Origin: Reticulitermes speratus
Taxonomy: Eukaryota > Arthropoda > Insecta > Blattodea > Rhinotermitidae
DNA length: 64,000 bases
Direction: 5' to 3'
Assembly: GCA_021186555.1 (NCBI GenBank)
Contig: JAJKFL010000005.1
Span: 26,600,635 to 26,664,634 of the forward strand
Part shown: one piece after another, positions 46,066 to 58,129 of the stretch
Layout: the number at the start of each line of letters is the position of its first letter
Position numbering within the stretch: the stretch's first letter is position 1
The notes under the pieces: generated by a model
Databases searched by the model: none
What the model was told of the DNA's origin: nothing
The model's input: only the letters and a program-made list of their open reading frames with translations
Made by a program: the position numbers and the translations under genes

Positions 46066-46311
46066 GCACGTAGTGGCATTTTGTGTAAATGTATTTCGTT
46101 CATTGCTTCCCAGTACGAAGTCTCTGTCGCGGTAATCCACAGGATTGGATAGCCAGATCTCTAGATATGGCCCCCTGAATTTTTTATCTGTACCAGCACT
46201 CAAAGTTTGTTTCACCAGCAGAAGTGGAAATAAAAGCTGCATTTCTCAGTTGCGTTTCGCATGCTGAAATCCATGCGAAAGACAATCTTAATATAGTGGA
46301 TCCAGGAGCTG

Positions 46312-46570
46312 CCGGGGTAGCGTAGACTATATCGACCACGCTAGGGGTTGGACGATCAAAGTTCGAATCACGGTAGTGACATGTGTGTGTTTTTCTCTCT
46401 TCTTCAAAACGTCAATACCGGCTCTGACGCCCACCCAGCCTGCTATTCAAATAGTCCGTGTGTCTTTTCCTGGAGGTAAAGTGGCCGGGACTTGAAGCTG
46501 ACCGCTAACCTTCATCTAGTGCCGAGATTACGAATGAGTGTAGCTATTACCAAAGCTTCCCCTATACGCT
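46312..46570 (+). mobile_element. SINE-D copy, tRNA-derived
   Basis: Head GCCGGGGTAGCGTAGACTAT with box B AAAGTTCGAATCACGG. Body ACCGGCTCTGACGCCCACCC; tail CCTTCATCTAGTGCCGAGAT followed by ACGAATGAGTGTAGC, shared with 59745 and (reversed) 3470. Confidence 0.78.
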
Positions 46571-46863
46571 TTCATAGAGTGTACAGCGACAGCTTACTTA
46601 AATACATTAATAGAGCTGCGCGCTCCGTTCACAAACGTGCCAGGATGATAATTGAAACTGGTGGTAGTTATTTTAAACATTTATTGCAAGTTTAGAAATA
46701 AAGACTCTCCAAGTACTTGTTGAATCATTGTTATATTTAACATTCAGATTATGAAAAATATATATCCTCTGACAATTTATTAGACCTTTGTTTGTATGAC
46801 TTCGAACTTGGAATGACTTCAGGAATAAGTCCCTAAAATTATGGCCCACAATCGTAAATTACC

Positions 46864-46907
<44 letters not shown>
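46864..46907. repeat. (GT)n microsatellite
   Basis: About twenty-one uninterrupted GT units. Confidence 0.95.
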
Positions 46908-48735
46908 ACATTGTCATGATTTTGGATCGAATACGTTGTAAAATTTAGCTGCGAGAAAGAGAATTTTGTTACTGTGAAAATTACGTCTGTTTGGCTCCTT
47001 GGGCTCACTTTCGATCGGTGTGCAGGATTAAAGACGTTACAAGACAGAAAAAACTGTAACTTTGAAATGAAATTACCTATTACGACTTCATATACCTTTT
47101 TAGCTTAACATTTTTAGGGTTTTTAGCCACTTTCTCTATGCCATTACTGAATTAGGCCAGAAATTCAAAAGCTGCATGCTAAAAATGGAGTGGCAAATAA
47201 GGCTCCAGCCAATATTTTTCGCTAGCTTTATGTTGAGAAGGAAATCGACCACGCCCGTATGAGGAACGGATACTGCTCCTTGTTAGCCCGATAACGCTTA
47301 TTTAAATCACTATTTGGAAACTTCTGTCTTCATTTGTATCGCCGTATGAATCTGAAATATGTATGTAAGGCATAACTTACTCTATCAGACGCTCTGAACT
47401 CCTAGTAGTCTACAGAAGAACGACGTTGGGATGAAGATGGGCAAGTAGGAGGAATATATGGAATATTTATATAGCAGAAGAAGAAGGATATTGAGAAGAA
47501 AAGCATAGACAAATTTGAGGGAAAAAGAATAAATAAGAGTTTTAATTGTACAGTTTTTTGTTAAGCCCATTACCATGTAAACTTTAAAAATAGATCAGTC
47601 GAGACCAGGGTGTTTTATGCATTTCATTGCAATGCGGCTATACTTTCCGCTATGTCGAGGTCATTCTAATATGGGCTGGTTTTGCGGAAGTGTCGCCAAA
47701 ATTCTGTAACGTAACACTTTGAGCAATGTTCATGCATGTGGGAAGTAACGTGAAACGCCTGTCTTTTAAAATCAATTTATCGCCTAAAAAAATTTAAGAA
47801 TTTCTTCGTAAGAAAGATATGCTCAACTACCTTCTTAGAGCGATTATCGTGTTAGAGAGGATAGACCGGTTGATTCATGTTAGGGAGATCTTACCCTGAG
47901 ATCGGCTGTCGTGATTAAATGTGTTTGTGATTTTCGTCAGTCATTTTAGGTGAACACAGGCATAGAACCTCAAATTCGACAGCCATCACGACCGCATCCT
48001 CCCGCTTCTCTTCAAAATTCACTGTTTTTTAATCGTCCTATCCTTTGGCGCTAGAGGGTCTGAGCTCTTGAGAGCGTCTGTTTTGAAATAAACCAATACA
48101 AAATATTAATTATTCGTTTTAGATCTTTCACACTTGAAAACAATCATAGAATATGTTTCAGGGAGGCTGTGGACACTTCTCTTTTACGTTCCTTTGAAAG
48201 ATTTCATGACGATATCTCAATTACAGTATTCTTCTGTACATGGCGTCGAAAGGGGGAAGGTTTCATTTATTTTAGAAATATGTTGGTGGAAGCAGACATC
48301 CGCTTTCACACGGAATATCCCAGAGTTAAAAAAAAAAAGTGATATATGTCAGCAAAACTGACCTTCAAACGCTAGTTGAAACCAAGATCTCCAAAACAGT
48401 AAACAGACATGCTGTCCACTCCGTGCCGTACACTGTGCGCCAAATACGCGTAGTGTACTATATCTGAGTGTGAGCAATGTCACAGAAAAGACGAAAGTCG
48501 TAGACAAATCTTGGCTCAGGTCAGAAACGCTGACTGCCCACTTGACGTGCCACTGCGCTCGCAGCTGCTCTCGCTTTAAACATCTCCTAAACATGTGACT
48601 AATTCACGACTCACAGTCCTCCTTGTGACTACACTCCATTTCCATTTTCTGTCCCTGTTTGCTTACTGGTTGTCATTTATCCTTCGTCAGGCTACTAAAC
48701 TTTTCCTCGCATCACCGTGTCTCCCAGGAAAGCTT
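46908..48735. other. Unannotated stretch
   Basis: A loose pair of words, ATCGGCTGTCGTGATTAA (47901) and CGACAGCCATCACGACCG (47979), forms a short imperfect inverted repeat. Nothing else recognised. Confidence 0.4.
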
Positions 48736-49056
48736 TTATGATGCAACCCATCCCATCAGTGTAGCCCATATAGTTTCAGTGGAATTGAATGATGGGTAAT
48801 ATGGTGGTAAATTTAGCAGATTGTGCCCTCTGGCTTCCAGGATCGAATCAATGTAATATTGCACTCTTCTGGGTTTGAAATATTTTATAAGGGCATACAG
48901 TGCTGGTTTATACGTATCGTCACCGAGGGAAATTATTTCTCGCTGTAAGCATTCATTAATTTGTGTTTTATGGTTTTTTAATTTGGAACTGTGTTTAATT
49001 TGACGTTGTGCTTTGGTGCGTTATGTAACAGTGCGACAATGTGAGGGCGAAACTTG
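48736..49056 (-). pseudogene. Tc1/mariner-superfamily transposase remnant (catalytic C-terminal half)
   Basis: The minus strand reads RPHIVALLHNAPKHNVKLNT (about 49053-48990), then after a frameshift near 48985 a 70-codon open run. It includes CLQREIISLGDDTYKPALYA, KPRRVQYYIDSILEARGHNL, LNLPPYYPSFNSTETIW and a stop at 48736-48738. In insect Tc1-like transposases this is the DNAPYHS (second Asp), LPPY..FNPIE.IW (third catalytic acid) region. Here the second Asp position reads H-N-A, and NPIE is NSTE, so the final Glu/Asp motif is still partly visible. It lacks a start codon and an N-terminal DNA-binding domain. Clearly dead. Confidence 0.7.
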
Positions 49057-49469
49057 GGAGATCAGTTTCTCTTTCTTCCCTCTGTTACAATCATTCTAGT
49101 TTATCTGGTGATCGTAATGGAAAGCAGCTCTCATAAATTCCACATAAGAATTATTTCGAAACTAGGCGATTTCTATCCGCCAGCTTCGAATATTAATGAT
49201 AAACTATATAAAATTCATCACCCGCAAGCTGACGTAGGTAGGCTATATGTAAAACGGGAAGGAGGAGGAAGAGGCTTGTTGTAAATTGAAGCGACATACA
49301 AAACAGAGATAATCAATAATTCAGAATATATGAACACAAAATATAAGGAAGACATATTTTTAAATATTGTTAAAAGCCACACAAGTGTTCAACCAAATAT
49401 GAATTCAATAACCAAAATCAGCAAAGATTGTAGAAGATAATGGATCACGTATCAGCTTGCCCAACACTG

Positions 49470-50009
49470 ACAAAAGACCAATACATATATATATATATAT
49501 ATATAGCGACATGACAGAGTGTATGCAAGGAAATGTGGATAAATTAGACAAGTAACACTGGGATGAATATGTACCAAAATCATAGAAACAACTCGTGATA
49601 GTAGTCACCATATTATGCAATCAACAAGTTAACTGACAGATCCATCCCTAACAATAACCGGGCATCATAATCCGTGACAATGAAAAAGGAACATGTATGT
49701 TAAAAGATGTTTCAACTTCAGGAGACAGAAATGTGATCAAGAAAGAAGCCGATAGATTTTAAAATATGAAGGCCTTACAATAGAAATAGAACATATGTGG
49801 AATGTAAGAACAGAAGTGATACCTGTAATAATAGGGGCAACTGGAACCATTTCAAAATCATTCAGAAAATATCTGAAAAAAGTACCTGGAAAGCACGACA
49901 TAAAGGAACTACAGAAAACAGCCATACTGGACACTGCGCACATACTGCGGGAAGTGCTAATGTTAAAGTATAAGACGTTTCTATGGGAAATGACTGTCAC
50001 CATAGAATA
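49470..50009 (+). pseudogene. R2-like LINE C-terminal fragment with endonuclease-like region
   Basis: Broken frames give PGIIIRDNEKGTCMLKDVST and SGDRNVIKKEADRF (about 49660-49755), then after a shift IEIEHMWNVRTEVIPVIIGA, TGTISKSFRKYLKKVPGKHD and IKELQKTAILDTAHILREVL. This matches the remembered C-terminal pattern of LINEs with a restriction-like endonuclease (PDI..D..... .LIDIAIPGD..I..KE..K..KY..L). The PD motif reads PG here and the shift at about 49755 separates the two halves. The stop is at about 50009. Upstream (49396-49470) decays into noise and an (AT)n run. Confidence 0.72.
49483..49505. repeat. (AT)n microsatellite
   Basis: Eleven TA units within the R2-like fragment. Confidence 0.9.
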
Positions 50010-50085
50010 GCTGCCATTTTGTGTATCATAAAACATGGTTTGTTTCAGGTGTATAATTGTAAGTACCAATGTGTAATGGTGATAA

Positions 50086-50135
<50 letters not shown>

Positions 50136-50158
50136 AATAATAATAATAATAATAATAA
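50086..50158. repeat. (GAT)n(AAT)n compound microsatellite
   Basis: About sixteen GAT units pass into about eight AAT units. It lies about 75 bp past the stop of the R2-like fragment, where a LINE 3' tail would be expected. It generates poly-Ile and poly-Asp/Asn artefact peptides. Confidence 0.95.
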
Positions 50159-53062
50159 GGCATTGCCCTATGAACATTTGAGCAAATAGCTCTTTCGAAG
50201 TATCATCACAAGATTTCATCTACGGAAATTGCGGATTTTTTTGTTTTGTTTATGACGTCGGATGTTCGCTGGAAGTTATTCCGTTTGTGCCGGCTTTCAG
50301 TTTTCCTTATTTAACACACAACGATGCTATTTACTTTTCTTCCCCTTGACTCCAATTCTTAAAATTTTCCCCGGGATCATTTTATACATCCTTCCTTGGA
50401 AACTGTCTGCCTCTTATTCGTCGAAGCAACTTCAAATTCGGACACATTTTCCCCGTTACATAAATATTACATACATTTCTACGAAACACAGCTCTATAGA
50501 AACCTTGCAGACTGTATTTCGATGTTTCTGTCATTTTCTTATCTGGGATCACAAGTGCATGTTCGTCTGAATTTAAAAAATTATTTCCTGTTTAATTATT
50601 AAGTCGGGGTACGAAACACTTCAGTTTCTTTCTAATCTTTTCTGAGATTTCATGATTAAGGTAGATACAATAGGTACTAGAATGTGTTGAATTGGACCGA
50701 GTTCATTTGCTGCTGTACAAGGTTCTGTCTCGCTTGCATTATTTCCCGTGAAAGAGTAGAATGCGACTAAGGAAAGTTACCATAGGCTCCTTCATGAAGA
50801 TCCCGTCCGTGGGTTCAGCCAAATGTTTTCTTTACGGTAGCCACGTCAGGCGATTCTCCACGACGTTCTTAGAGTGATTAACGGGCGTAGTGGCAAGAAG
50901 GTTTTGTCCGGAGCAAGGGAGAGTTAGGGTAGGATTCCGTACTTGTGATAACATCTGAGCTAATCGCACACACACTGATGCCGCATTGTATCTCCCACAT
51001 TACCTGCTCGTCTTTGGATCATTTTCGCAGTTTACACCGCATTACACAGTTTTAGCTCACTCCACAACACACTTATAATTTAATCGATAATCTGCTGGTA
51101 AATTACGCGTATTTTGGCGTACGGAAAACACGCTATTTCAGTTAATATACGTATCTACTCTACGGTGCTGTAAGTTTCAGACCAGGATTAGCAGGGCAGG
51201 TTGTGGATTCACTCGGCAGTTGGGTTTATTTGGGTTTAGGTAACTTATGGCATCGAGTTCATCTGGAGGTAAGAATAGATAATATCAAGTGTTTGGTAAC
51301 TTGGTGTTCAGAGAAAATAACATAGGAATTTCAATGGAAACAATTTTTCTTCTGGAACTCTGACACTTTTGTAATAAAGGCCCCAGCAAATTTGATGCTC
51401 GTCACTCATTAACTTGGTTTTCTATGTATTTTTCAGTACACCGTCATGGTTCCTTACCAGTTTGAGGGAAGGGTTAAATTTGGAAAAATTTAACACATCA
51501 TCCCTAATCAAGGAATAGGCCGACAGTTAGTTTTACAAAATATTAATACATCCTGTCTTTCAAAGATTTTGCTCATAGTAACTTTCAGACGATCTTGAAC
51601 CCCTCGTCCGTGTTCGAGAACTGTACGTGTAATAAGTTTTGCTACAGATCAGCAGCCTCTGCGATTCTCCAATTTCCGTTGAAGGGGCCATCAATTAAAG
51701 TAAAACCCCTTTCTTTTGGTGATGATATTTACAATCTCATGCCAAATCCCTCTTCAAGTCTAAAATTCGGAACCTTACGAATCTCCGTATTCGCACGTTC
51801 CACCGTGACAAAGATACGTTCATTGCTGCCTTGCCACATACATCAGACACAGATCCTTTTAAATTTTATGTTAGCTGTGAATAGTAAAGGGGCTTATGCT
51901 TTTCTAATAAAATAGTAAAACTAAGGTAGAAATTTTGTCCTCTAGGATTCATTATTTCTGCCAACATATGTATTCCCTCCAGCAGGACCCTTAAGTGAAA
52001 ACTATATAAGTCCACGAACGGTGAAAGCTTGTCCAACAAATTTCTTCTACGCTAGCAAATTAATCCCCCCACCCTTACATCCAATACAATATGTTTCGAC
52101 TGCAGTGTGTTGCACTGAAACTTATATATTAACTCAAAAGTTATTCAATTTATTTCTCACATATTAAATGAATAAATTCAAAATATGATAAGGCCCATCT
52201 ATTCTTACGTTAGATGATACAAACCCCTAACTGTAATGTCATGTATTTCCATCTTTTACACACGTAGACCGCATAATGAGTTTCGATTAAATTTGGTGTA
52301 AGGGATTACTCTTATAATGTTGTCGAGCAGATCTTAAGACGTTTACCAATGCTGCATAACCCTGTATTGTGTAAGATGGAATAACTTGTACTTTGGATAT
52401 ACACAACATAGTTAACCTTTAGTACACACAAACACTACCACATTGAATAGAAATGTGTTGAAATTGTTCATATGAAACTTGCAGAGGAAATGAAAGAATT
52501 TCGCAGTTAGTGTTCAATTCAGGTACTTTGTGCAAATAGCTAGTAAATTATAGCCCAAAATCTCTGGAAAGAATTACGTAATATGGTATTAAGTCAAATA
52601 TCCGAGGTTGCACTTAGCCCCTGTTAAATCATCTACAATTTTGGACCTTTCGTAACGAAGGATAACAGAACGACCGCCTGTCAGCTTTATCATACCTGTC
52701 TATCTATATAGCTATAAAAGCTGTATAATCCCTGAACCAATTTTCATGAAATTAGATAGTGGGAAGATCAAGGCCTACTGAATTATTGGACACTTTCCAA
52801 TTTTAGTTAAAATTAATAAAAATGACTGCACTTTACATGAAGATATGAATGTACTTCTGCGCGCACCTCGAACGTAGTTCGCTAAATATACACCAAAACG
52901 AAAATTATTTCGGGCAAAAGCTGTAGAAAAAGAATGAAACACATGTTTTGTGTTCCATTTACATTTTCCATTAAGTCTTTCTACTTTCGAGATAATTAGA
53001 AGTGAGTGAACGCGACAGAATTGTACGACTAACTATTTAATCAAAGTACCCCAAACACACTA
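50159..53062. other. Unannotated stretch
   Basis: No supported element. ORFs at 50262-50602 and 51595-51915 (+) are chance-like. Confidence 0.45.
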
Positions 53063-53064
53063 TA

Positions 53065-53637
53065 CAGGGCATACAAAAAAGAATGGTGCGGTATCAAAAG
53101 TGAATAAAAAATGTATTTCTCACCTTACACGGGCACAACATACACCGTCAGCGGTGGCAACTGTCCAAGTTTCTCATTTGGTAATTACAATCCTTCAATG
53201 TGTGCACCCTGGGTCACACGACACACATCCACACGGTAAACAAACTCATCCCAGACCCGGTGTAGCATGTCCGCTGTAATGGCCTGCAGTGCATGCGTTA
53301 TCCGATCACGAATTTCATGGATGGACGTGGGCAATGGTGGTACATAAACGCTGTCTTTAACGAATCCCCAAAGAAAGAAATCGCACGGTGTAAGATCTGG
53401 CGAACGGGGTAGCCAAGGGAGAAGGTTCTTGTCTCCATTTGCAGCAGCACGTCCGATCCAGCGCATTTCCCCTAAACTGGCCCCGCGGCCATGCAGTAAG
53501 CATGAGAATCGAACTGCTGGTAGCGCATGAGAAACTTGGACAGTTGCCGCCGCTTACGGTGTATGTTGTGCCCGTGTAATTGAGACATAAATTTTTATTC
53601 ACTTTTGAAACCGCACCATTCTTTTGTGTATGCCCTG
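53065..53637 (-). mobile_element. Internally deleted Tc1/mariner-superfamily element with long TIRs
   Basis: CAGGGCATACAAAAAAGAAT at 53065 mirrors ATTCTTTTGTGTATGCCCTG ending at 53637. The inverted similarity continues about 105 bp per side (GGTGCGGT.TCAAAAGTGAAT, TACACGGGCACAACATACAC, GCAACTGTCCAAGTTTCTCA). TA flanks both sides (53063-53064 and 53638-53639), the Tc1/mariner TSD. Between the TIRs a transposase C-terminal piece survives. At 573 bp it is too short for an autonomous element, so it is a MITE-like deletion derivative. Confidence 0.88.
53185..53466 (-). pseudogene. Transposase C-terminal remnant inside the 573-bp element
   Basis: 93 codons on the minus strand: MRWIGRAAANGDKNLLPWLP, RSPDLTPCDFFLWGFVKDSV, then YVPPLPTSIHEIRDRI..., ending DVCRVTQGAHIEGL. 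RSPDLTPCDFFLWG holds the last aspartate of the DDE/D triad in mariner-type transposases (SPDL.P.DFFLWG). The first two catalytic Asp residues and the DNA-binding domain are deleted between this piece and the right TIR. The reading ends with a natural stop just before the left TIR. It could not act on its own. Confidence 0.8.
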
Positions 53638-53654
53638 TATGTACTCTGTAACAA

Positions 53655-53705
53655 TATCCTGAAACCACATGTTTCGGCCTAATCATGGTCATCGCAGGCC
53701 GGAAT
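53655..53705 (-). ncRNA. Degenerate hammerhead-like motif beside the mariner element
   Basis: The minus strand reads GGCCTGCGATGACCATGATTAGGCCGAAACATGTGGTTTC. GAAAC-AT-GT and GGCC are kept, but the CUGANGA core is disrupted (CTGCGATGA) and H17 would be G, a non-cleavable base. Relic only. Confidence 0.35.
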
Positions 53706-54481
53706 ACGTTGCGTATTTGTAACAGGATATTTTATGTAGTAAATATAGCTGTGTTTGACGGTTTTCTTTTGTAAAATATTCATGCTTTATGCTTGGAATT
53801 GTGCGTACTATCGGAATCTCGCTTACTTGTTATGTGTCCCATTAGCTGTGCGACAATGCAGCGGGTGTTATTCGTCCTCTTGACAGTGCTCAGTGTCACG
53901 CAGACATGGGGGAGGCTATGCAGACTACTCAAAGCGTTCTTTAAATTATGAACGTATCATGTTCTTCTTTATTGAAAACATATAGTAAAATCTCACTCTT
54001 CCTTTCTTCTCAGGTGTGAGAGTTAAAGTTAATTGTTTGTATCTTTTGTAGAGAACGACCTGACACTCTATTAATTCTTATAATTTGAAGGGACTGTCAC
54101 TTACGTCATGACAGCTTCGTGTGCCTACAGAACACAGGATTATTTTTAGTGCACTGGATATTTAATGTTATCTGTGACCGTTGTCAGTGTTATAATAATG
54201 ATACTCTTGCATACGTATCATTTTTCTTTCTCTTTCATATTCCTTTATTCTCTTCTTTCTCTCGTGTATCCAATACTTTGTATTCACGGTTTAATTAACG
54301 ACGCTGTCTGTAGCGTCAAGCGATTAGCAAATCCCGTGATGAACGGGAAAGGATGTGGAAGGAAGCAGATGTCTAATTTGACGTAATCTCCACGCATTTG
54401 CTGGCGGGAATCATGATACCCACGAACAACCTTAGAATAATTGATCTCCGGAAACGAACTGGACCTGAAACCTCGAGAGCG

Positions 54482-54900
54482 ATGTTCGGTCTCTCTGGCT
54501 TTTTCTTTCTCTCTTCCTCTCTCTTTCTTTTTTAACCTGGTATACCTTTTGTTTTATTTTATTTTCTTTGTCATCCCTTTTTTTATTCCACACTTTTTTC
54601 TCTATACATTTATTTCTCTTTTTCGCGTTTCATTTTATATCTAAACTTTATTCTTCCTTTGTTTTTCTTGCCTTCTTTTTCCTTTATTTCACTTTCTTTC
54701 TTTCTGTCTGTTTCGGTATGCTTCATTTTTTTTAATTTACTTCTCTCCCTCTTCTTTCTTCGTGTCGTTACTTAATATTTTCCCTCTCATTGGTATCTCC
54801 TTCGTTGCTTTCTTTTCCTATCTCCCTTTATTTCTTTCTCTCCCGCTTTTCCATTCCTTATTATCTCCTTATTTGTTGCTTTCTCTCGCTTTCCCGTTAT
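54482..54900 (+). repeat. Pyrimidine-rich tract
   Basis: About 400 bp in which the + strand is overwhelmingly T and C (CTTTCTTTCTCTCTTCC-like). There is no regular unit; it looks like a decayed (CTTT)n/(CT)n satellite. ORFs read across it give Phe/Leu/Ser-rich artefact peptides. Confidence 0.8.
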
Positions 54901-57059
54901 ATGTACAGGGAGTTATTTTTAAGCGTCATTGACTACCCCGAATCTCCACAGTCGGCAAGTTGGACCGTAAGCCTTGCACCCTGAGTTTAGTTTCATGAGG
55001 TTTGTGGGCAGTTGAACTGACCTCAGGTTGATGTGGATATCAGCAGTATGCACGGCCATATAATAAATACAGCCACAGGGTGTTAATAATAACTTCCACA
55101 CAGTAAATATTATTTTATATCTGTACGTAGATAAATGAACTAACCTCCACCGCTTAAAGTCAGTTCTGTATGTGTGTGTGTGTGTGTGTAGCCGCGACTG
55201 ATGTCATGCAGCTCTTGTATGAAATGTTGAATATATGAAAGCATATGATATGGAGGGTCATTCAGCTTTTTTCAAATCTGATGCTTCGGGTGCTGTTTTG
55301 TGCTTTCATGGCAAATAAAACAGTTACATTTTCACTGGATCAGAAAAATGATATAGGCCTATAAATAGTGACGATTTATGCTTACAAAGAAAAAGTAACC
55401 TAAAGCACGCATACCGACCTATCCACATTTTCTTTACATAAGGTCTGTACATTGGTAATACTGTTGGCTAATATCATGCAGTTCCTGTGTTTACCTTTCT
55501 AGGAATTTTCTGTAGTTTGGGGCCCAAACCTCCATTAACGTATTCATCATATCCCAGCGTTTCACTGTAAATTTCCTTAACTAAACTGAGGCTGCAGAAA
55601 GGACTCCCATGAATGATGGGTATGACGTCACTCGATGCTCCCCCCGTTCTCTCTCCTCCTGTGTTCCCCTCCATTCTCACGTACCTATGTCAACCAGATC
55701 CATTCGCTTGTCGCTAGCGAAAGTTACCCGAGATTTCTATAAACAATATTACTAGAGAATTGGAGGGGAATATAAGAAATAACGATGGTGAAAGGGGCCG
55801 TGTGACTGTGCAAGCGAGATGTGGAGCTCTTGGATACCTGGGATTTTCTTCCAGTCGTCTCAGTGTTTTATGATCCAGCAAACACCGTCACATTCTTATT
55901 TCACTAAGGTGTATTTTAATTTTATTCGGATATCTGCCCTGTATGTTTCATGAGTTTTTCCGCCTTGGAGCGCCTTTTCAAAAAAAATACATATCGGTTT
56001 CTCATACATACTCCATACAACATAAGAAACATAATAACGCAAAATATAAAAACTGTCAAAGAGGGGCCCTACGATATATGCAGTTACCTGTATCCCGAAT
56101 GAAATATTCAACATCGGGAGTAATGGAGGAGAAAATACCTAATAATATACGGGCAGAAACTGAAATAAGTTTCATTTTTTAGAGAAGATGAAGTACACAG
56201 ATTTGATGGACATGTACTATACTAAAGACACCTTCGCCTTATCAGAACGAGGCAGCGAGATTGTACTAACATGAGACATGGGTCTTATACGACCCGAAAA
56301 TTTTATAAATATTCTTTTTTTAAATTATTTGTTCAATTGACTCTGTAATGTACTTCAAAATACACACGGTAAAAAACCCGGATCCCAAGGTGAAATCGGC
56401 ATTAGGGAATTTGTAAAACTTTATTTGATTTTGATGAAAATATACCTTCAGTATTCGAAACATGTAATTAGCGACTTGGATTGTAACAAACATTATAGTT
56501 ATGCCGGCTGCCTTATTGTATTTATTATATACGTATGCACCTATTTCTCATTTCCTATTACACAGTACATGTTCCAAAAATTCCATTCTTGTTGACCACT
56601 TTATTGACCGTGTTTTACAGTACGTTTTATTTGATGTCAGTAGCCCATTATCACTCCTGTTTAAGGACCATGGTGCCTGAAGTCTCAGTTAATTCATCAG
56701 TATGGCTTTATCAGTGGGGTAGCTAGGTCTTAGGCGCCCGGAGAGTGTACTCACAATGCCATCGCCTAAGAGAAATTATGAACTTTAAAAAAATGTATGT
56801 TGCTTATTGAATTTCCTTTTATTTGGCTCAATAATTTAACATTTGTTGAGCGCTGAAATCAAAATGTTTTCATTTAAAGTATTCATTTTACAGCCCCTTG
56901 AGTCTGCAGCCAGGGACCGTCGCACCACTCGCCCTTCTGCAACTTTCACCCTTGCTGTTTATTATGTACATGGTCTTGACATCAACTGTAGACCTCATTG
57001 CAATTGTTACTCTTTGCGAGTGTGAATATTGGCTCCGTCGCACTGATTATGGGTGTTTG
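54901..57059. other. Unannotated stretch between the pyrimidine tract and the 57060 LINE
   Basis: A short (TG)n run at 55176 and chance ORFs only. No shared repeat beyond a CAGGGTGTTAATAATAACTTC lookalike at 55077-55097 of the 37587 element end. Confidence 0.4.
55176..55190. repeat. (TG)n microsatellite
   Basis: Seven or eight TG units. Confidence 0.8.
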
Positions 57060-57310
57060 AGAACTGAGTGGTAGAATGCTTATTTGAACTTAAAACGAAC
57101 AAAGAATATGAAAAATTACACAGTGAGGAGCTCCATAACTTCTGCTCTTTACCTAATATTATTAGGGTGATCACATCAAGGGGATAGAATGGACATAACA
57201 TATAATGTGCATGGGAGAGATGAGGAATGCATACAGATTTGAGGTGGAAACCTGGACACAGACCACTTAGGAGACTTGAGCGTTAACAGATTATATTAAA
57301 GTGACTCTTA
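57060..57310 (+). mobile_element. LINE 3' fragment, strongly decayed
   Basis: AAAAATTACACAGTGAGGAG (LH..E), CTTTACCTAATATTATTAGG (SPNIIR), GGGTGATCACATCAAGGGGA and ACCACTTAGGAGACTTGAG (PLGR) follow the same order as [29 protein letters not shown] in the LINE at 30480. Multiple indels; no open frame. Confidence 0.6.
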
Positions 57311-57966
57311 ATGAAATAAAACGAGGCTGTCGACTGGTTGTATGTGGCTCAGTATAGGTGACAGGTGAACACGATAATGAATCTTCGGGTTTCTTAGACA
57401 GCGGGAATTTGTTTATTTGTTTACCCACTATTAGATTCTCAACATCTGTTCTGTTTGATGCAGGTAGTTCTTTATTCTGTGCATTCACTAACTTCCATAT
57501 CCCGTACTATCACTCTGAAGTAGTAACTACACGGAAAGACTGCCTAAAACGAATTGCTCCAACGTACAAGGCAACCTAAAGCCTGAATCCGTTCCTCCTT
57601 TAGGTCGGCTTAGCAGTGTTTTGAATCTGCGTGTGTCGCCCGTTATTGACAGTCTCATCAGCATACTCATTCTGTGACTAATCCTCCACCCATCACCCCC
57701 GCATTCACGTTCGTGAAGCGTGCATGACCCTACAGGCACCCACACATCTAAATTACCTCCCCATTCTGCATAAATTCTCCATCCCATTGCAAGTCGGAAC
57801 GGTTTATTCGGACAGGTTTTGTATTTCCTTGTGATCTCATCGCTCTGTGTGCGTTTCCTACCTTCTGAAAATTCCAGGCTGTTTGTTTAGCCTTCTCATA
57901 CCTTTAATGATTTTTTTTCAAATGAAGCAATGCCTCTGTTATTTTTATGTATTTACTTATTTATCA
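57311..57966. other. Unannotated stretch between the decayed LINE and the (ATTT)n run
   Basis: Chance ORFs on both strands (73 codons plus at 57358-57579, 86 codons minus at 57527-57787). No shared repeat found. Confidence 0.4.
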
Positions 57967-58000
57967 TCTTTATTTATTTATTTATTTATTTATTTATTTT
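57967..58000. repeat. (ATTT)n microsatellite
   Basis: Eight ATTT units in a T-rich flank. Confidence 0.92.
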
Positions 58001-58129
58001 AGTTCATCTGCTTTTCATTTCTTTCTCAATTACCTCCCACATTCTTCCTTCATTTCTGTTTTCGTTCCCATTCATTTATGCATTAGTTCTTTCTTTCTCA
58101 CTCTCTAGTTTGCAGCATTCTTACTTCAT

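Noticed and set aside
45868-46242. 124-codon ORF on the minus strand
   Set aside because: Lies on SINE-A; the same peptide style recurs at each copy, so it is repeat-derived and not a gene.
49737-50219. 160-codon ORF on the minus strand
   Set aside because: Its middle is poly-isoleucine from the (GAT)n(AAT)n array and the rest is antisense to the R2-like LINE fragment.
52085-52125. ATATGTTTCGACTGCAG.. as another solitary hammerhead arm
   Set aside because: Only the GTTTCG word is present; no CUGANGA partner.
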